From positions 1 through 5,402 of the forward strand of contig DAOWDD010000039.1 of assembly GCA_030639215.1 (NCBI GenBank): a DNA stretch of 5,402 bases. The letters run 5' to 3'. A program made the translations under genes and the position numbers. A model generated the notes under the pieces. It made no database searches. It saw only the letters and a program-made list of their open reading frames with translations, and was not told where the DNA came from. Position 1 is the stretch's first letter. The number at the start of each line of letters is the position of its first letter. Positions 1-5,402 of the stretch are shown piece by piece. Source of the DNA: Dehalococcoidia bacterium. Lineage in GTDB: Bacteria; Chloroflexota; Dehalococcoidia; Dehalococcoidales; UBA5760.

Positions 1-170
1 CACCATTCCTCCCCTTACTATTCTACCAAGATTATGGCTCAAGGTGCTAGGGTCTAATTACCCGGTTCTTCCTGGTTCTGTGAAGCCTTGCGGCGCCTGG
101 TTACCAGGCGAAGGGTTATAGCAGCAGCCACACCGCCGATGATAGCACCGATTACCCACCCGCTGGGTGC

Positions 171-389
171 GGTCCGGGTGAAGTTGGCGGTAACGGCCTT
201 CTCTGAGCCTATCGTCACTTTGGTGGTGGTTGACTTGGGGTCAGCCACATCACCGCTCCAGCTCTCGAACCGCCAGCCGCTCTCCGGTGTGGCGGTAATC
301 TCGACCATAGTCCCCTCACCAAAGCTGTGCGTGCCGGCCATGGGAGTAGTGGAGCCGCCGCCGTTTACTGCAATGGTCACCGGGTGCAC
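171..389 (-). repeat. InlB-type repeat 3
   Basis: A 73-residue unit beginning VHPVTIA and ending ANFTRT, with the core GWRFESWSGDVADP. It is followed directly by the membrane anchor. At DNA level a stretch from about 237 to 287 matches 456 to 506 of repeat 2 with only two mismatches. Confidence 0.85.
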
Positions 390-608
390 TATTTGAGAGA
401 AATTAGCGGTAATGACCCTATCGGAGTCCATTTTTACGGTAGTGGTGGCTGACTCGGGGTCAGCCACATCACCGCTCCAGTTCTCGAACCGCCAGCCGCT
501 ATCCGGGGTAGCGCTGACTTCGACCATCACTCCCAAACCATAGCCATGTCTGTTGACCGAGGGAGTGGTCGAGCCATTACCGCTGGCCGTTATGGTCAGG
601 GTGTGCAT
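390..608 (-). repeat. InlB-type repeat 2
   Basis: A 73-residue unit beginning MHTLTIT and ending ANFSQI, with the core GWRFENWSGDVADP. It lies in register with repeat 3 at an exact 219-bp offset. Confidence 0.85.
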
Positions 609-845
609 TATCCGGGAGAAGTTGGCGACAACAGCCTTACCCGCGTCCATAACTATGGTGGTGGGGTTATCGCTACCGGTCAGGTCTCCACTCCAGTTGG
701 CGAAGTAATAGCCATCTGCCGGTATTGCTTCAAGGCTTACACTGGTGTCTCTATCGACGGTGTGAGTAGCAGGATAGGTGGAAGGGGCAATCCCATCTAT
801 CTCGACGGCGCCGCCGCTTCTTGACCTGATATCAACATTGACCCT
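609..845 (-). repeat. InlB-type repeat 1 (most diverged copy)
   Basis: About 79 residues beginning RVNVDI and ending ANFSRI. It shares with the next two units the pattern: beta strand, G-rich turn, aromatic W-S-G-D core (NWSGD, Trp codon at 693-695), then ANF. It is clearly less similar to repeats 2 and 3 than those are to each other. Confidence 0.7.
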
Positions 846-881
846 GACAGTCGCCGGGACCAGCGGCTCAGCACTACAGCC

Positions 882-884
882 TCA
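882..884 (-). other. In-frame TGA at codon 36 of the repeat protein
   Basis: The reading frame is open from the ATG at 989 to this codon and open again from here to 54. Signal peptide and repeats are in the same frame on either side. The local coding sequence is GGC TGA GGC TGT, two adjacent hexamers differing at one base, so either a point substitution or a six-base duplication could have produced the stop without shifting the frame. Confidence 0.75.
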
Positions 885-1078
885 GCCAGCCTCGACGGGT
901 TCCGCGGTGAATAGTACTGCCGCTATCAGCGGTAGCACCAGTGCCAGAGCCAACAATGCCAGGGAAATCTTAGCTGATTTCCTCCCCATTCTCTTCAGCC
1001 TTCCTTCCGAGCCTGCATCCTGCTTACGCCGTTATAGACCGTCAGCCGGAACACTGCTCCCTCACCTTAATCAAATTA

Positions 1079-1107
1079 ATTATAGCGTTTTTCTTTCTTG
1101 CCAACAA
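1079..1107 (-). promoter_or_regulatory. Candidate sigma-70-type promoter for the repeat protein
   Basis: On the minus strand a perfect TATAAT (1079-1084) lies 17 nt downstream of TTGTTG (1102-1107), which matches three of six positions of the -35 consensus. Initiation near 1072 would leave a leader of roughly 80 nt before the ATG at 989. The -10 and spacing are good and the -35 is weak. No experimental support is visible. Confidence 0.5.
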
Positions 1108-1150
1108 CACGTCATTCTGTGTAACTGGAACTATCGCCGGGAGGGTAGTA

Positions 1151-1179
1151 TGGAACTTATCCGCTTTCCGTGATATTAT
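1151..1179 (+). promoter_or_regulatory. Candidate extended -10 promoter for the pfk-fba pair
   Basis: TGA-TATTAT at 1171-1179 fits the extended -10 form (TGN followed by a hexamer matching TATAAT at five of six). A 17-nt-spaced -35 position (1151-1156, TGGAAC) matches poorly. Initiation near 1186 would give a leader of about 53 nt. Confidence 0.4.
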
Positions 1180-1238
1180 TTCAAGGTTGTCTTCAGTTAT
1201 CGCTTGGTTAAGAAGAATATATGCTCGGGAGATAAGCA

Positions 1239-2285
1239 ATGGCTAGACAGAAAAGAATCGGTATCCTGACTGGGGGTGGAGACTGCCCAGGGCTTAATGC
1301 TGCCATCAGGGCAACCGTTAAGACGGCAATACAAACAGGGTATGAGGTGATAGGGATTCGAAATGCCTGGGAGGGCTTCTTTGATGAAGAGACTGAGGTA
1401 TTGGACAGCGCCAAGACCTCAGGAATTATTGACCGTGGTGGTACAATTCTAGGCACTTCAAGAATCAGCCCCCTAAGGGTGGAAAATGGCCCCGAACTGG
1501 TCTTTGATGGGTTTGAGAAACTGGGACTGGAGGCATTGGTGGTTCTTGGTGGAGAGGGTACCTTAAGTGTGGCCACCCAGCTATTCAAGATGGGTCTTCC
1601 CGTGGTGGGAATACCGAAGACCATCGATAATGACGTGATGGAGACCGATTACACTATAGGATTCCAGACTGCTGTCCAGATTGCCACTGACGCCCTGGAT
1701 AGACTGCGCTCCACCGCCGCCAGCCATCACCGGGTGATGCTTCTTGAAGTAATGGGGCGCCATACTGGCTGGATTGCCACCTATGCCGGAATGGCTAACG
1801 GGGCTGATGCCATCCTAATCCCGGAGATTCCCTTGGATGAAGAGAGAATGGAGCAACTCTGTCAGATGCTGGAGCAAAGAAACAGAATACATAGGAGCTT
1901 TAGCATTGTCGTCATAGCAGAAGGAACGAAACTAGAGGTAGAGAATGAAGGCTATAGCTTTGCGGTAACCCCGGACGGGAGGACGTACCGCAGAGGGGGG
2001 ATAGGAGCTGTAATCGGGGGAATTATCGAAAAGAAAACTGGAATTGAGACCAGGGTATCCTCCCTGGACTATATTCAGAGGGGAGGCACCCCGGTGGCCT
2101 ACGACAGAAACCTGGCGATAGCGTTTGGCGTAAAGGCGACCCGGCTTGTCGAAGAAAAAAGATACGGAGAGATGACGGCTCTCAAGGGGAATAGTATTAT
2201 CGCGGCCCCTCTGGAAAAGATGGCCAATGGTATCAAAAAGGTGGATATGAAGGTCTATAAAGTGGCAGAGTTATTTTTTGGCTAG
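1239..2285 (+). CDS. pfkA: 6-phosphofructokinase, group III / mixed-signature type
   Basis: Cytosolic kinase phosphorylating fructose 6-phosphate to fructose 1,6-bisphosphate in glycolysis. The 348 residues fit the PfkA superfamily; the mixed subgroup is slightly longer than the roughly 320-residue E. coli type. Visible motifs: nucleotide loop TGGGDCPGLN (11-20), GGEGT (104-108), catalytic PKTIDND (126-132, base Asp130), MGRHTGW (172-178), AEGT (227-230) and YIQRGGTP (278-285, substrate Arg281). Gly107 (E. coli position 104) is the ATP-type residue, while Lys127 (position 124) is typical of pyrophosphate enzymes. This pairing is known from ATP-dependent actinomycete enzymes, so ATP is the more likely donor. 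Asp277 replaces the Gly usual before this motif's aromatic residue. The ATG is preceded by GGGAGA with a 6-nt spacer. The aldolase gene starts 9 nt after the stop. Confidence 0.95.
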   Translation: MARQKRIGILTGGGDCPGLNAAIRATVKTAIQTGYEVIGIRNAWEGFFDEETEVLDSAKTSGIIDRGGTILGTSRISPLRVENGPELVFDGFEKLGLEALVVLGGEGTLSVATQLFKMGLPVVGIPKTIDNDVMETDYTIGFQTAVQIATDALDRLRSTAASHHRVMLLEVMGRHTGWIATYAGMANGADAILIPEIPLDEERMEQLCQMLEQRNRIHRSFSIVVIAEGTKLEVENEGYSFAVTPDGRTYRRGGIGAVIGGIIEKKTGIETRVSSLDYIQRGGTPVAYDRNLAIAFGVKATRLVEEKRYGEMTALKGNSIIAAPLEKMANGIKKVDMKVYKVAELFFG

Positions 2286-2294
2286 GAGGTAAAG

Positions 2295-3140
2295 ATGAAA
2301 GAAAAGCTAGAGGAACGGAAGGAAAGAATAGTGCCGGGTGGACGGGCAATGATATTAGCCTATGACCAGGGCTTTGAGCACGGCCCGAGGGACTTTTTGG
2401 AAAACCCGGAAAGCAGAAAGCCGGAGTATATTCTGGATATAGCGAAAAGGGGCGGGTTTACCGGAATAGTGCTGCATGCCGGGCTGGCTGAAGAATATGA
2501 GTCTGCCATTACTGATACCGATGTCCCGCTGATTCTCAAACTGAACGGAAAATCAGAGCTCTATACCGAGGAGGACCCCTATTCCCCTCAGCTTTACTCG
2601 GTGGCGGATGCGATTACCTTAGGGGCAACGGCGATAGGCTATACCGTATATTCCGGTTCGAAATATGAGAGTCAAATGCACCAGGAGTTTTCCCGGATAA
2701 TAAGAGAAGCTCACAGTAGAGAAATCCCGGTGATAGGGTGGATGTATCCTCGAGGTAAGTCCCTTTTCGATAGAAAATCGGTCTCAAAGACCTTTAAGAT
2801 GGCGCTGGAAGAGCAGGAGGGAACGAACCTGGCAATCGATGAGACTGCTGCCATTGTGGCTTACGGGGCCAGGATAGGGCTGGAACTGGGAGCGGATATT
2901 GTAAAGGTCAAGTATACCGGCTCTCTGGAAAGCTTCCGCCGGGTGGTTGAGTCAGCCTCTCCTACCAAGGTGGTTATGTCCGGTGGTTCGATGACACGGA
3001 CCGACGACGAGTTCCTTACCAGGGTAAAGGACGTCCTGGCGGCTGGTGCGGTGGGAATAGCGGTCGGGAGGAACGTGTGGCAGCGTAAAGACCCACTGGA
3101 TATCAGCAAGAAGACACATCGAGTGATATTTGGCTCGTAG
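2295..3140 (+). CDS. Class I fructose-bisphosphate aldolase, archaeal (DhnA/FbaB) type
   Basis: Cleaves fructose 1,6-bisphosphate to dihydroxyacetone phosphate and glyceraldehyde 3-phosphate (reversible) through a lysine Schiff base; cytosolic. The 281 residues match the compact archaeal-type TIM barrel. Seen: AYDQGFEHGP (22-31, with Asp23), GWMYPRG (148-154, Tyr151 probably the catalytic acid/base), VKVKYTG (203-209, Lys204 the likely Schiff-base residue by analogy with the DeoC/FbaB fold), and phosphate-binding segments MSGGS (228-232) and AVGRNVWQ (256-263). The related ADH synthase of archaeal aromatic biosynthesis belongs to the same family, but the adjacent phosphofructokinase strongly favours the glycolytic role. 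AGGAGG (2284-2289) overlaps the upstream stop codon and sits 5 nt before the ATG, which suggests translational coupling in a two-gene operon. Confidence 0.93.
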   Translation: MKEKLEERKERIVPGGRAMILAYDQGFEHGPRDFLENPESRKPEYILDIAKRGGFTGIVLHAGLAEEYESAITDTDVPLILKLNGKSELYTEEDPYSPQLYSVADAITLGATAIGYTVYSGSKYESQMHQEFSRIIREAHSREIPVIGWMYPRGKSLFDRKSVSKTFKMALEEQEGTNLAIDETAAIVAYGARIGLELGADIVKVKYTGSLESFRRVVESASPTKVVMSGGSMTRTDDEFLTRVKDVLAAGAVGIAVGRNVWQRKDPLDISKKTHRVIFGS

Positions 3141-3161
3141 TTATCCGGCACAGGATAGCTG
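3138..3161 (+). terminator. Weak hairpin at the end of the aldolase gene
   Basis: The RNA could form a stem of about 9 pairs, including two G-U pairs, with the left arm starting in the aldolase stop codon and a 6-nt loop (GGCACA, 3147-3152). The core TATCC/GGATA is perfect. No U-tract follows, so it is not a classical intrinsic terminator; it may attenuate or protect the upstream message, or be chance. Confidence 0.25.
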
Positions 3162-3177
3162 CGGGGCGTTTGAGGCG

Positions 3178-3186
3178 TGGTATAAT
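3178..3186 (+). promoter_or_regulatory. Extended -10 promoter upstream of the RACo-like gene
   Basis: TGG-TATAAT is a perfect extended -10 element (TGN plus the consensus hexamer). No good -35 lies at 17 nt, which is usual for extended -10 promoters. Predicted initiation near 3193 gives a leader of about 56 nt. This would make the RACo-like gene a transcription unit separate from pfk-fba. Confidence 0.6.
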
Positions 3187-3205
3187 CTGTCCATGCGTGG
3201 GGATA

Positions 3206-3225
3206 GCATATTTTTGTATATATGC
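3206..3225. promoter_or_regulatory. AT-rich inverted repeat in the RACo leader
   Basis: GCATAT (3206-3211) and ATATGC (3220-3225) are perfect inverted arms of 6 bp separated by 8 bp. The element lies just downstream of the predicted start of transcription and 10 nt before the Shine-Dalgarno AGGAGG (3236-3241). A dimeric repressor could bind here; chance in an AT-rich stretch is also possible. Confidence 0.35.
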
Positions 3226-3248
3226 AAGTAGGATAAGGAGGAGAAGCT

Positions 3249-5228
3249 ATGCCAGAAGGCCTACAGCAGTCGAAGGTCATCTTTCAGCCGTCGGGGCGGC
3301 GGGGTTATATCAGCGATGGAGAGAGCATCAAGCAGGCGTCACAGGATCTGGGTGTCGGAATAGAAGGGCTGTGTGGTGATAAGGGCACCTGTGGCAAATG
3401 TAGGGTCAGGATAGAGGAGGGGGTTTTCGCTAAATATGGCATTGACTCCCGGATGGAGAACCTCTCTCCGCTAAATAAGGTGGAGAAGAAAATGCTCACA
3501 TCGAAGCAGCAGCGTGATGGTTACCGGCTGGCCTGTCAGGCCCATATCCGTGGTGACATTGTTGTTTTCGTCCCTGAAGAGAGTCGACTGGCGAGGCAGG
3601 TTGTGCGTAAAGCGGCTGGAGAAATAGCCGTTGAGATGAAGCCGGCGGTAAGGAAATACTACGTAGAACTTAAGCCAGCCACCCTGGATGATACCATAGG
3701 CGACTGGGAGCGTCTGCAGGCTGAGTTTAAGAAAAGATTTCGGCTGAGTAATTTGGCTATTGACTATCAAGCTCTCCGCAGCTTGCAGGGGGTGATACGC
3801 CGGGGTAATTGGAAGATAACCGTATCGCTATGGATGAATAGGGAGGTCATCGGGGTAGAGCCCGGGGTTGTCGAGAAGGGTTACGGATTGGCGGTGGATA
3901 TCGGCACCACCACCGTGGCGGCTTATCTCTGTGGCCTGTCCACCGGAGATGTCATCGCTACCGATTCTATGATGAATCCACAGGTGGCCTACGGAGAGGA
4001 TGTTATAGCCCGCATCAACTACTCGATGAGCCATAAAGATGGCCTGGATGTTATGAACCAGGCCATTATCAGGGGTATCAATAAGCTGGCGGGGAGAGCC
4101 GCCGCTGGGGCAGGCATCAAGCGGAGCGCTATCGTTGATATGACCGTTGTCGGTAATACCTGTATGCACCACATCTTTCTCAATGTCGACCCTCAATATC
4201 TCGGCCAATCGCCATTCCCCCCAAGCCTGCACCGCTCCCTGGATATCAAGGCACGTGACCTGGGGCTCAGGATATCCCCGGGGGCTTATGTTCACGTCCT
4301 TCCCATCGAGGCTGGCTTCGTCGGTGCAGACAACGTAGGGGTACTTATTGCCGAGGAGCCGTATAACCAGGATGATATGGTGCTGATAGTCGATATCGGT
4401 ACCAATGGTGAGCTGCTTATGGGCAACCGGGACAGGATTGTCTCAGCATCATGCGCTACCGGTCCCGCCTTCGAGGGGGCCGAGATAAGGTACGGGATGC
4501 GTGCCGCTCCGGGAGCTATCGAGAAGATAAGGATAGACCCCGATACCAGGGAGGTACGATTCAGGGTCATTGGCAAGGATGGCTGGAATACCGAGCTAGA
4601 GGAGGTGGGGGCCAGTGGTATCTGCGGCTCAGGGATAATTGATGCCGCCGCCCAGTTATTCACGGCGGGCGTTATCGACCGCACCGGCCGGTTCAACTCC
4701 GGTTTGAGCACACCCCGCCTGCGGGCTGTTCAAGACGGGCCGGAGTTTGTCATTGCCTGGGCCAAGGAGACCTCCATTGGCCAGGACATCGTGGTCTGTC
4801 AGCGGGATGTAAGGAATATCCAGCTAGGCAAGGGGGCGATGTATGCCGGAGCCAAGCTTATGATGCGTCGCCTGGGATTGGAGAAACTGGATAAGATAGT
4901 CCTGGCGGGGGCCTTCGGCAGCTACATCGATAAGGAATCGGCGGCAGTTATCGGTCTTTTCCCCGATTGTGCTCAGGAGAAGGTCTATGCCGTGGGTAAT
5001 GCCGCCGGTGACGGGGCGCGGATAGCCCTTCTCAATGTGGACAAGAGGGTGGAGGCTGACCAAAAAGCACGAGAGGTAGAGTATTTAGAACTGACGGTAG
5101 AACCGGACTTTGAGAAGGTCTTTACCCAGGCGATGTGGTTCCCCCATATGGAGGACAGTTTTCCTCACTTAAAGCACCTCTTGCCAGGCTTTAAGCAGGG
5201 TACGGAGAAGATGGAGGGGAGATACTAA
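3249..5228 (+). CDS. RACo-like corrinoid protein reductive activator ([2Fe-2S] ferredoxin / ASKHA ATPase)
   Basis: Proteins of this family use ATP hydrolysis to drive electron transfer from a [2Fe-2S] cluster to a Co(II) corrinoid protein, restoring the active Co(I) state in acetyl-CoA pathway or methyltransferase systems; cytosolic. At 659 residues it is family-typical. The N-terminal ferredoxin domain (about 8-110) has cluster ligands Cys42, Cys48, Cys51 (C-x5-C-x2-C) and Cys96. A linker (about 110-210) precedes the ASKHA core: AVDIGTTTVA (215-224), VVGNTCMHH (300-308), a second phosphate loop VDIGTNGE (381-388), SGICGSG (456-462) and adenosine-motif LAGAFGSYID (552-561). All expected motifs are intact. 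AGGAGG with a 7-nt spacer supports the ATG. The stop overlaps the next start by 1 nt. Its corrinoid partner is not in the window, so the pathway served cannot be named. Confidence 0.92.
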   Translation: MPEGLQQSKVIFQPSGRRGYISDGESIKQASQDLGVGIEGLCGDKGTCGKCRVRIEEGVFAKYGIDSRMENLSPLNKVEKKMLTSKQQRDGYRLACQAHIRGDIVVFVPEESRLARQVVRKAAGEIAVEMKPAVRKYYVELKPATLDDTIGDWERLQAEFKKRFRLSNLAIDYQALRSLQGVIRRGNWKITVSLWMNREVIGVEPGVVEKGYGLAVDIGTTTVAAYLCGLSTGDVIATDSMMNPQVAYGEDVIARINYSMSHKDGLDVMNQAIIRGINKLAGRAAAGAGIKRSAIVDMTVVGNTCMHHIFLNVDPQYLGQSPFPPSLHRSLDIKARDLGLRISPGAYVHVLPIEAGFVGADNVGVLIAEEPYNQDDMVLIVDIGTNGELLMGNRDRIVSASCATGPAFEGAEIRYGMRAAPGAIEKIRIDPDTREVRFRVIGKDGWNTELEEVGASGICGSGIIDAAAQLFTAGVIDRTGRFNSGLSTPRLRAVQDGPEFVIAWAKETSIGQDIVVCQRDVRNIQLGKGAMYAGAKLMMRRLGLEKLDKIVLAGAFGSYIDKESAAVIGLFPDCAQEKVYAVGNAAGDGARIALLNVDKRVEADQKAREVEYLELTVEPDFEKVFTQAMWFPHMEDSFPHLKHLLPGFKQGTEKMEGRY

Positions 5229-5402
5229 TGCGAATCGGGGTAGTCTCGGATACTCATGTTACGGAGTTGAGTGAAATGGCAGCCCCAATTCTAGCTGCCC
5301 TGACCAAGGTAGACCTGATTGTCCACGCCGGAGATTTCACCGGAAAGGCTGTGCTCGATGGGCTTAAGTCACTAGGGTCGCTAAAAGCCGTCTGCGGCAA
5401 TA
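5228..5402 (+). CDS. Metallophosphoesterase, YfcE/MJ0936-like (partial, runs off the right edge)
   Basis: The first 58 residues of a calcineurin-like phosphoesterase are present. Visible metal-binding motifs are VSDTH (6-10, Asp8 and His10), VHAGDF (32-37, Asp36) and the start of the Gly-Asn motif, CGN (56-58, Asn58). The spacing fits small YfcE/MJ0936-type phosphodiesterases of about 160-180 residues, so most of the gene, including the C-terminal histidine ligands, lies outside the window. Its physiological substrate cannot be read from this fragment. The ATG shares its A with the TAA of the RACo-like gene (TAATG), and GGAGGGGAG (5213-5221) precedes it by 6 nt, so co-transcription and coupled translation with that gene are likely. 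No functional link between the two is established by the sequence. Confidence 0.88.
   Translation, partial: MRIGVVSDTHVTELSEMAAPILAALTKVDLIVHAGDFTGKAVLDGLKSLGSLKAVCGN

Larger units (their letters stand above)
54..989 (-). pseudogene. Secreted, membrane-anchored InlB-type repeat protein, interrupted by an in-frame TGA
   Basis: No enzymatic function is recognisable; it looks like a cell-surface beta-repeat protein. Read from the ATG at 989-987, the frame gives 311 codons. Residues 1-35 are a typical Sec signal peptide: basic start MGRKSAK, long Ala/Leu core, end near VEAG. Codon 36 is TGA (882-884). The same frame then gives three divergent InlB B-type repeats (about residues 49-127, 128-200, 201-273), each carrying a W-S-G-D motif and ending in ANF. 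A membrane helix (about 278-296) and the basic tail TRRRK follow, with a TAG stop at 54-56. A Shine-Dalgarno-like GGAAGG lies about 9 nt before the ATG. No ATG, GTG or TTG occurs in frame between the TGA and the ATG at 650-648, and that ATG falls inside repeat 1, so re-initiation would give an unexported fragment. A nonsense mutation or sequencing error is most likely. Repeats of this family are common in exported bacterial and archaeal proteins. Confidence 0.7.
990..1238. other. Divergent intergenic region
   Basis: This 249-bp gap separates the minus-strand repeat gene from the plus-strand glycolytic pair. It contains a candidate promoter in each direction and is AT-richer than the genes in parts (for example around 1066-1100 and 1171-1222). 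No credible small gene, RNA gene or Rho-independent terminator was seen. Confidence 0.6.

Noticed and set aside
1..20. Possible minus-strand ribosome site (GGGGAGGA) with ATG/GTG at the left edge
   Set aside because: The spacing to the ATG is about 1 nt and only a few codons would lie in the window, so a downstream gene cannot be supported.
1..53. Terminator downstream of the repeat gene
   Set aside because: No convincing inverted repeat followed by a U-tract is visible on the minus strand in this stretch.
88..396. Plus-strand open frame over the repeat gene
   Set aside because: It is antisense to the InlB-type repeats, whose protein pattern and 219-bp periodicity are clear on the minus strand; the plus-strand product shows no family features.
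882..884. Selenocysteine or an alternative code (TGA as Gly or Trp) at the in-frame TGA
   Set aside because: The neighbouring genes use TGG for Trp and contain no internal TGA, so a genome-wide code change is unsupported. The site follows a signal peptide and has no recognisable selenoprotein family context, so a mutation or sequence error is simpler.
778..1173. Plus-strand open frame across the signal-peptide region and intergenic gap
   Set aside because: It overlaps the signal peptide coding region antisense, ends in the intergenic region and has low-complexity composition with no recognisable domain.
1042..1239. Short minus-strand open frame in the divergent gap
   Set aside because: Its start lies at the pfk start codon, and its product matches nothing I recognise; the region is better explained as divergent promoters and leaders.
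3828..4711. Two minus-strand open frames antisense to the RACo-like gene
   Set aside because: The plus-strand protein has intact ASKHA motifs throughout this span; the antisense frames look like by-products of its codon usage.
1..5402. CRISPR array, tRNA, rRNA, insertion sequence or phage genes
   Set aside because: No regularly spaced short repeats, cloverleaf or T-loop-like sequence, rRNA signature, transposase motif or flanking inverted repeats were found by eye; the only regular repeats are protein-coding.

Overview
The window looks like a chromosomal stretch from an anaerobic bacterium. The evidence is a RACo-type corrinoid-activating ferredoxin ATPase beside an archaeal-type class I fructose-bisphosphate aldolase and a 'mixed' (group III type) phosphofructokinase. 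This combination, plus a secreted repeat protein with a C-terminal membrane anchor, would fit Chloroflexota (Dehalococcoidia-like) or a similar anaerobic lineage. That placement is inference from gene content; no marker gene is present to settle it. The genetic code appears standard: Trp is TGG, and all complete plus-strand genes have full family lengths.

Layout. On the minus strand, positions 54-989 encode a cell-surface protein: Sec signal peptide, three divergent InlB-type beta repeats of about 73 residues, then a C-terminal membrane helix with an Arg/Lys-rich tail. The frame is continuous except for one TGA at 882-884, just after the signal peptide, so it is called a probable pseudogene (or a sequence error). 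A 249-bp divergent intergenic region (990-1238) holds a candidate promoter in each direction. On the plus strand follow 6-phosphofructokinase (1239-2285) and, 9 nt later, fructose-bisphosphate aldolase (2295-3140). A 108-bp gap (3141-3248) holds a weak hairpin, a perfect extended -10 promoter and an AT-rich inverted repeat. It leads into a 659-residue RACo-like protein (3249-5228). That stop codon overlaps by 1 nt the start of a metallophosphoesterase, which runs off the right edge.

How the genes work together. The kinase and aldolase catalyse consecutive steps of upper glycolysis (fructose 6-phosphate to fructose 1,6-bisphosphate to triose phosphates) and look like a two-gene transcription unit. 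The RACo-like protein would use ATP and a [2Fe-2S] centre to re-reduce an inactivated Co(II) corrinoid protein in one-carbon or methyl-transfer metabolism. Its corrinoid partner is not in the window. It appears to be transcribed from its own promoter, together with the downstream phosphoesterase.

I found no CRISPR array, tRNA, rRNA, insertion sequence or convincing new multi-gene system. The most notable points are the in-frame TGA, the hybrid substrate-specificity signature of the kinase, and the possible regulatory leader of the RACo-like gene.
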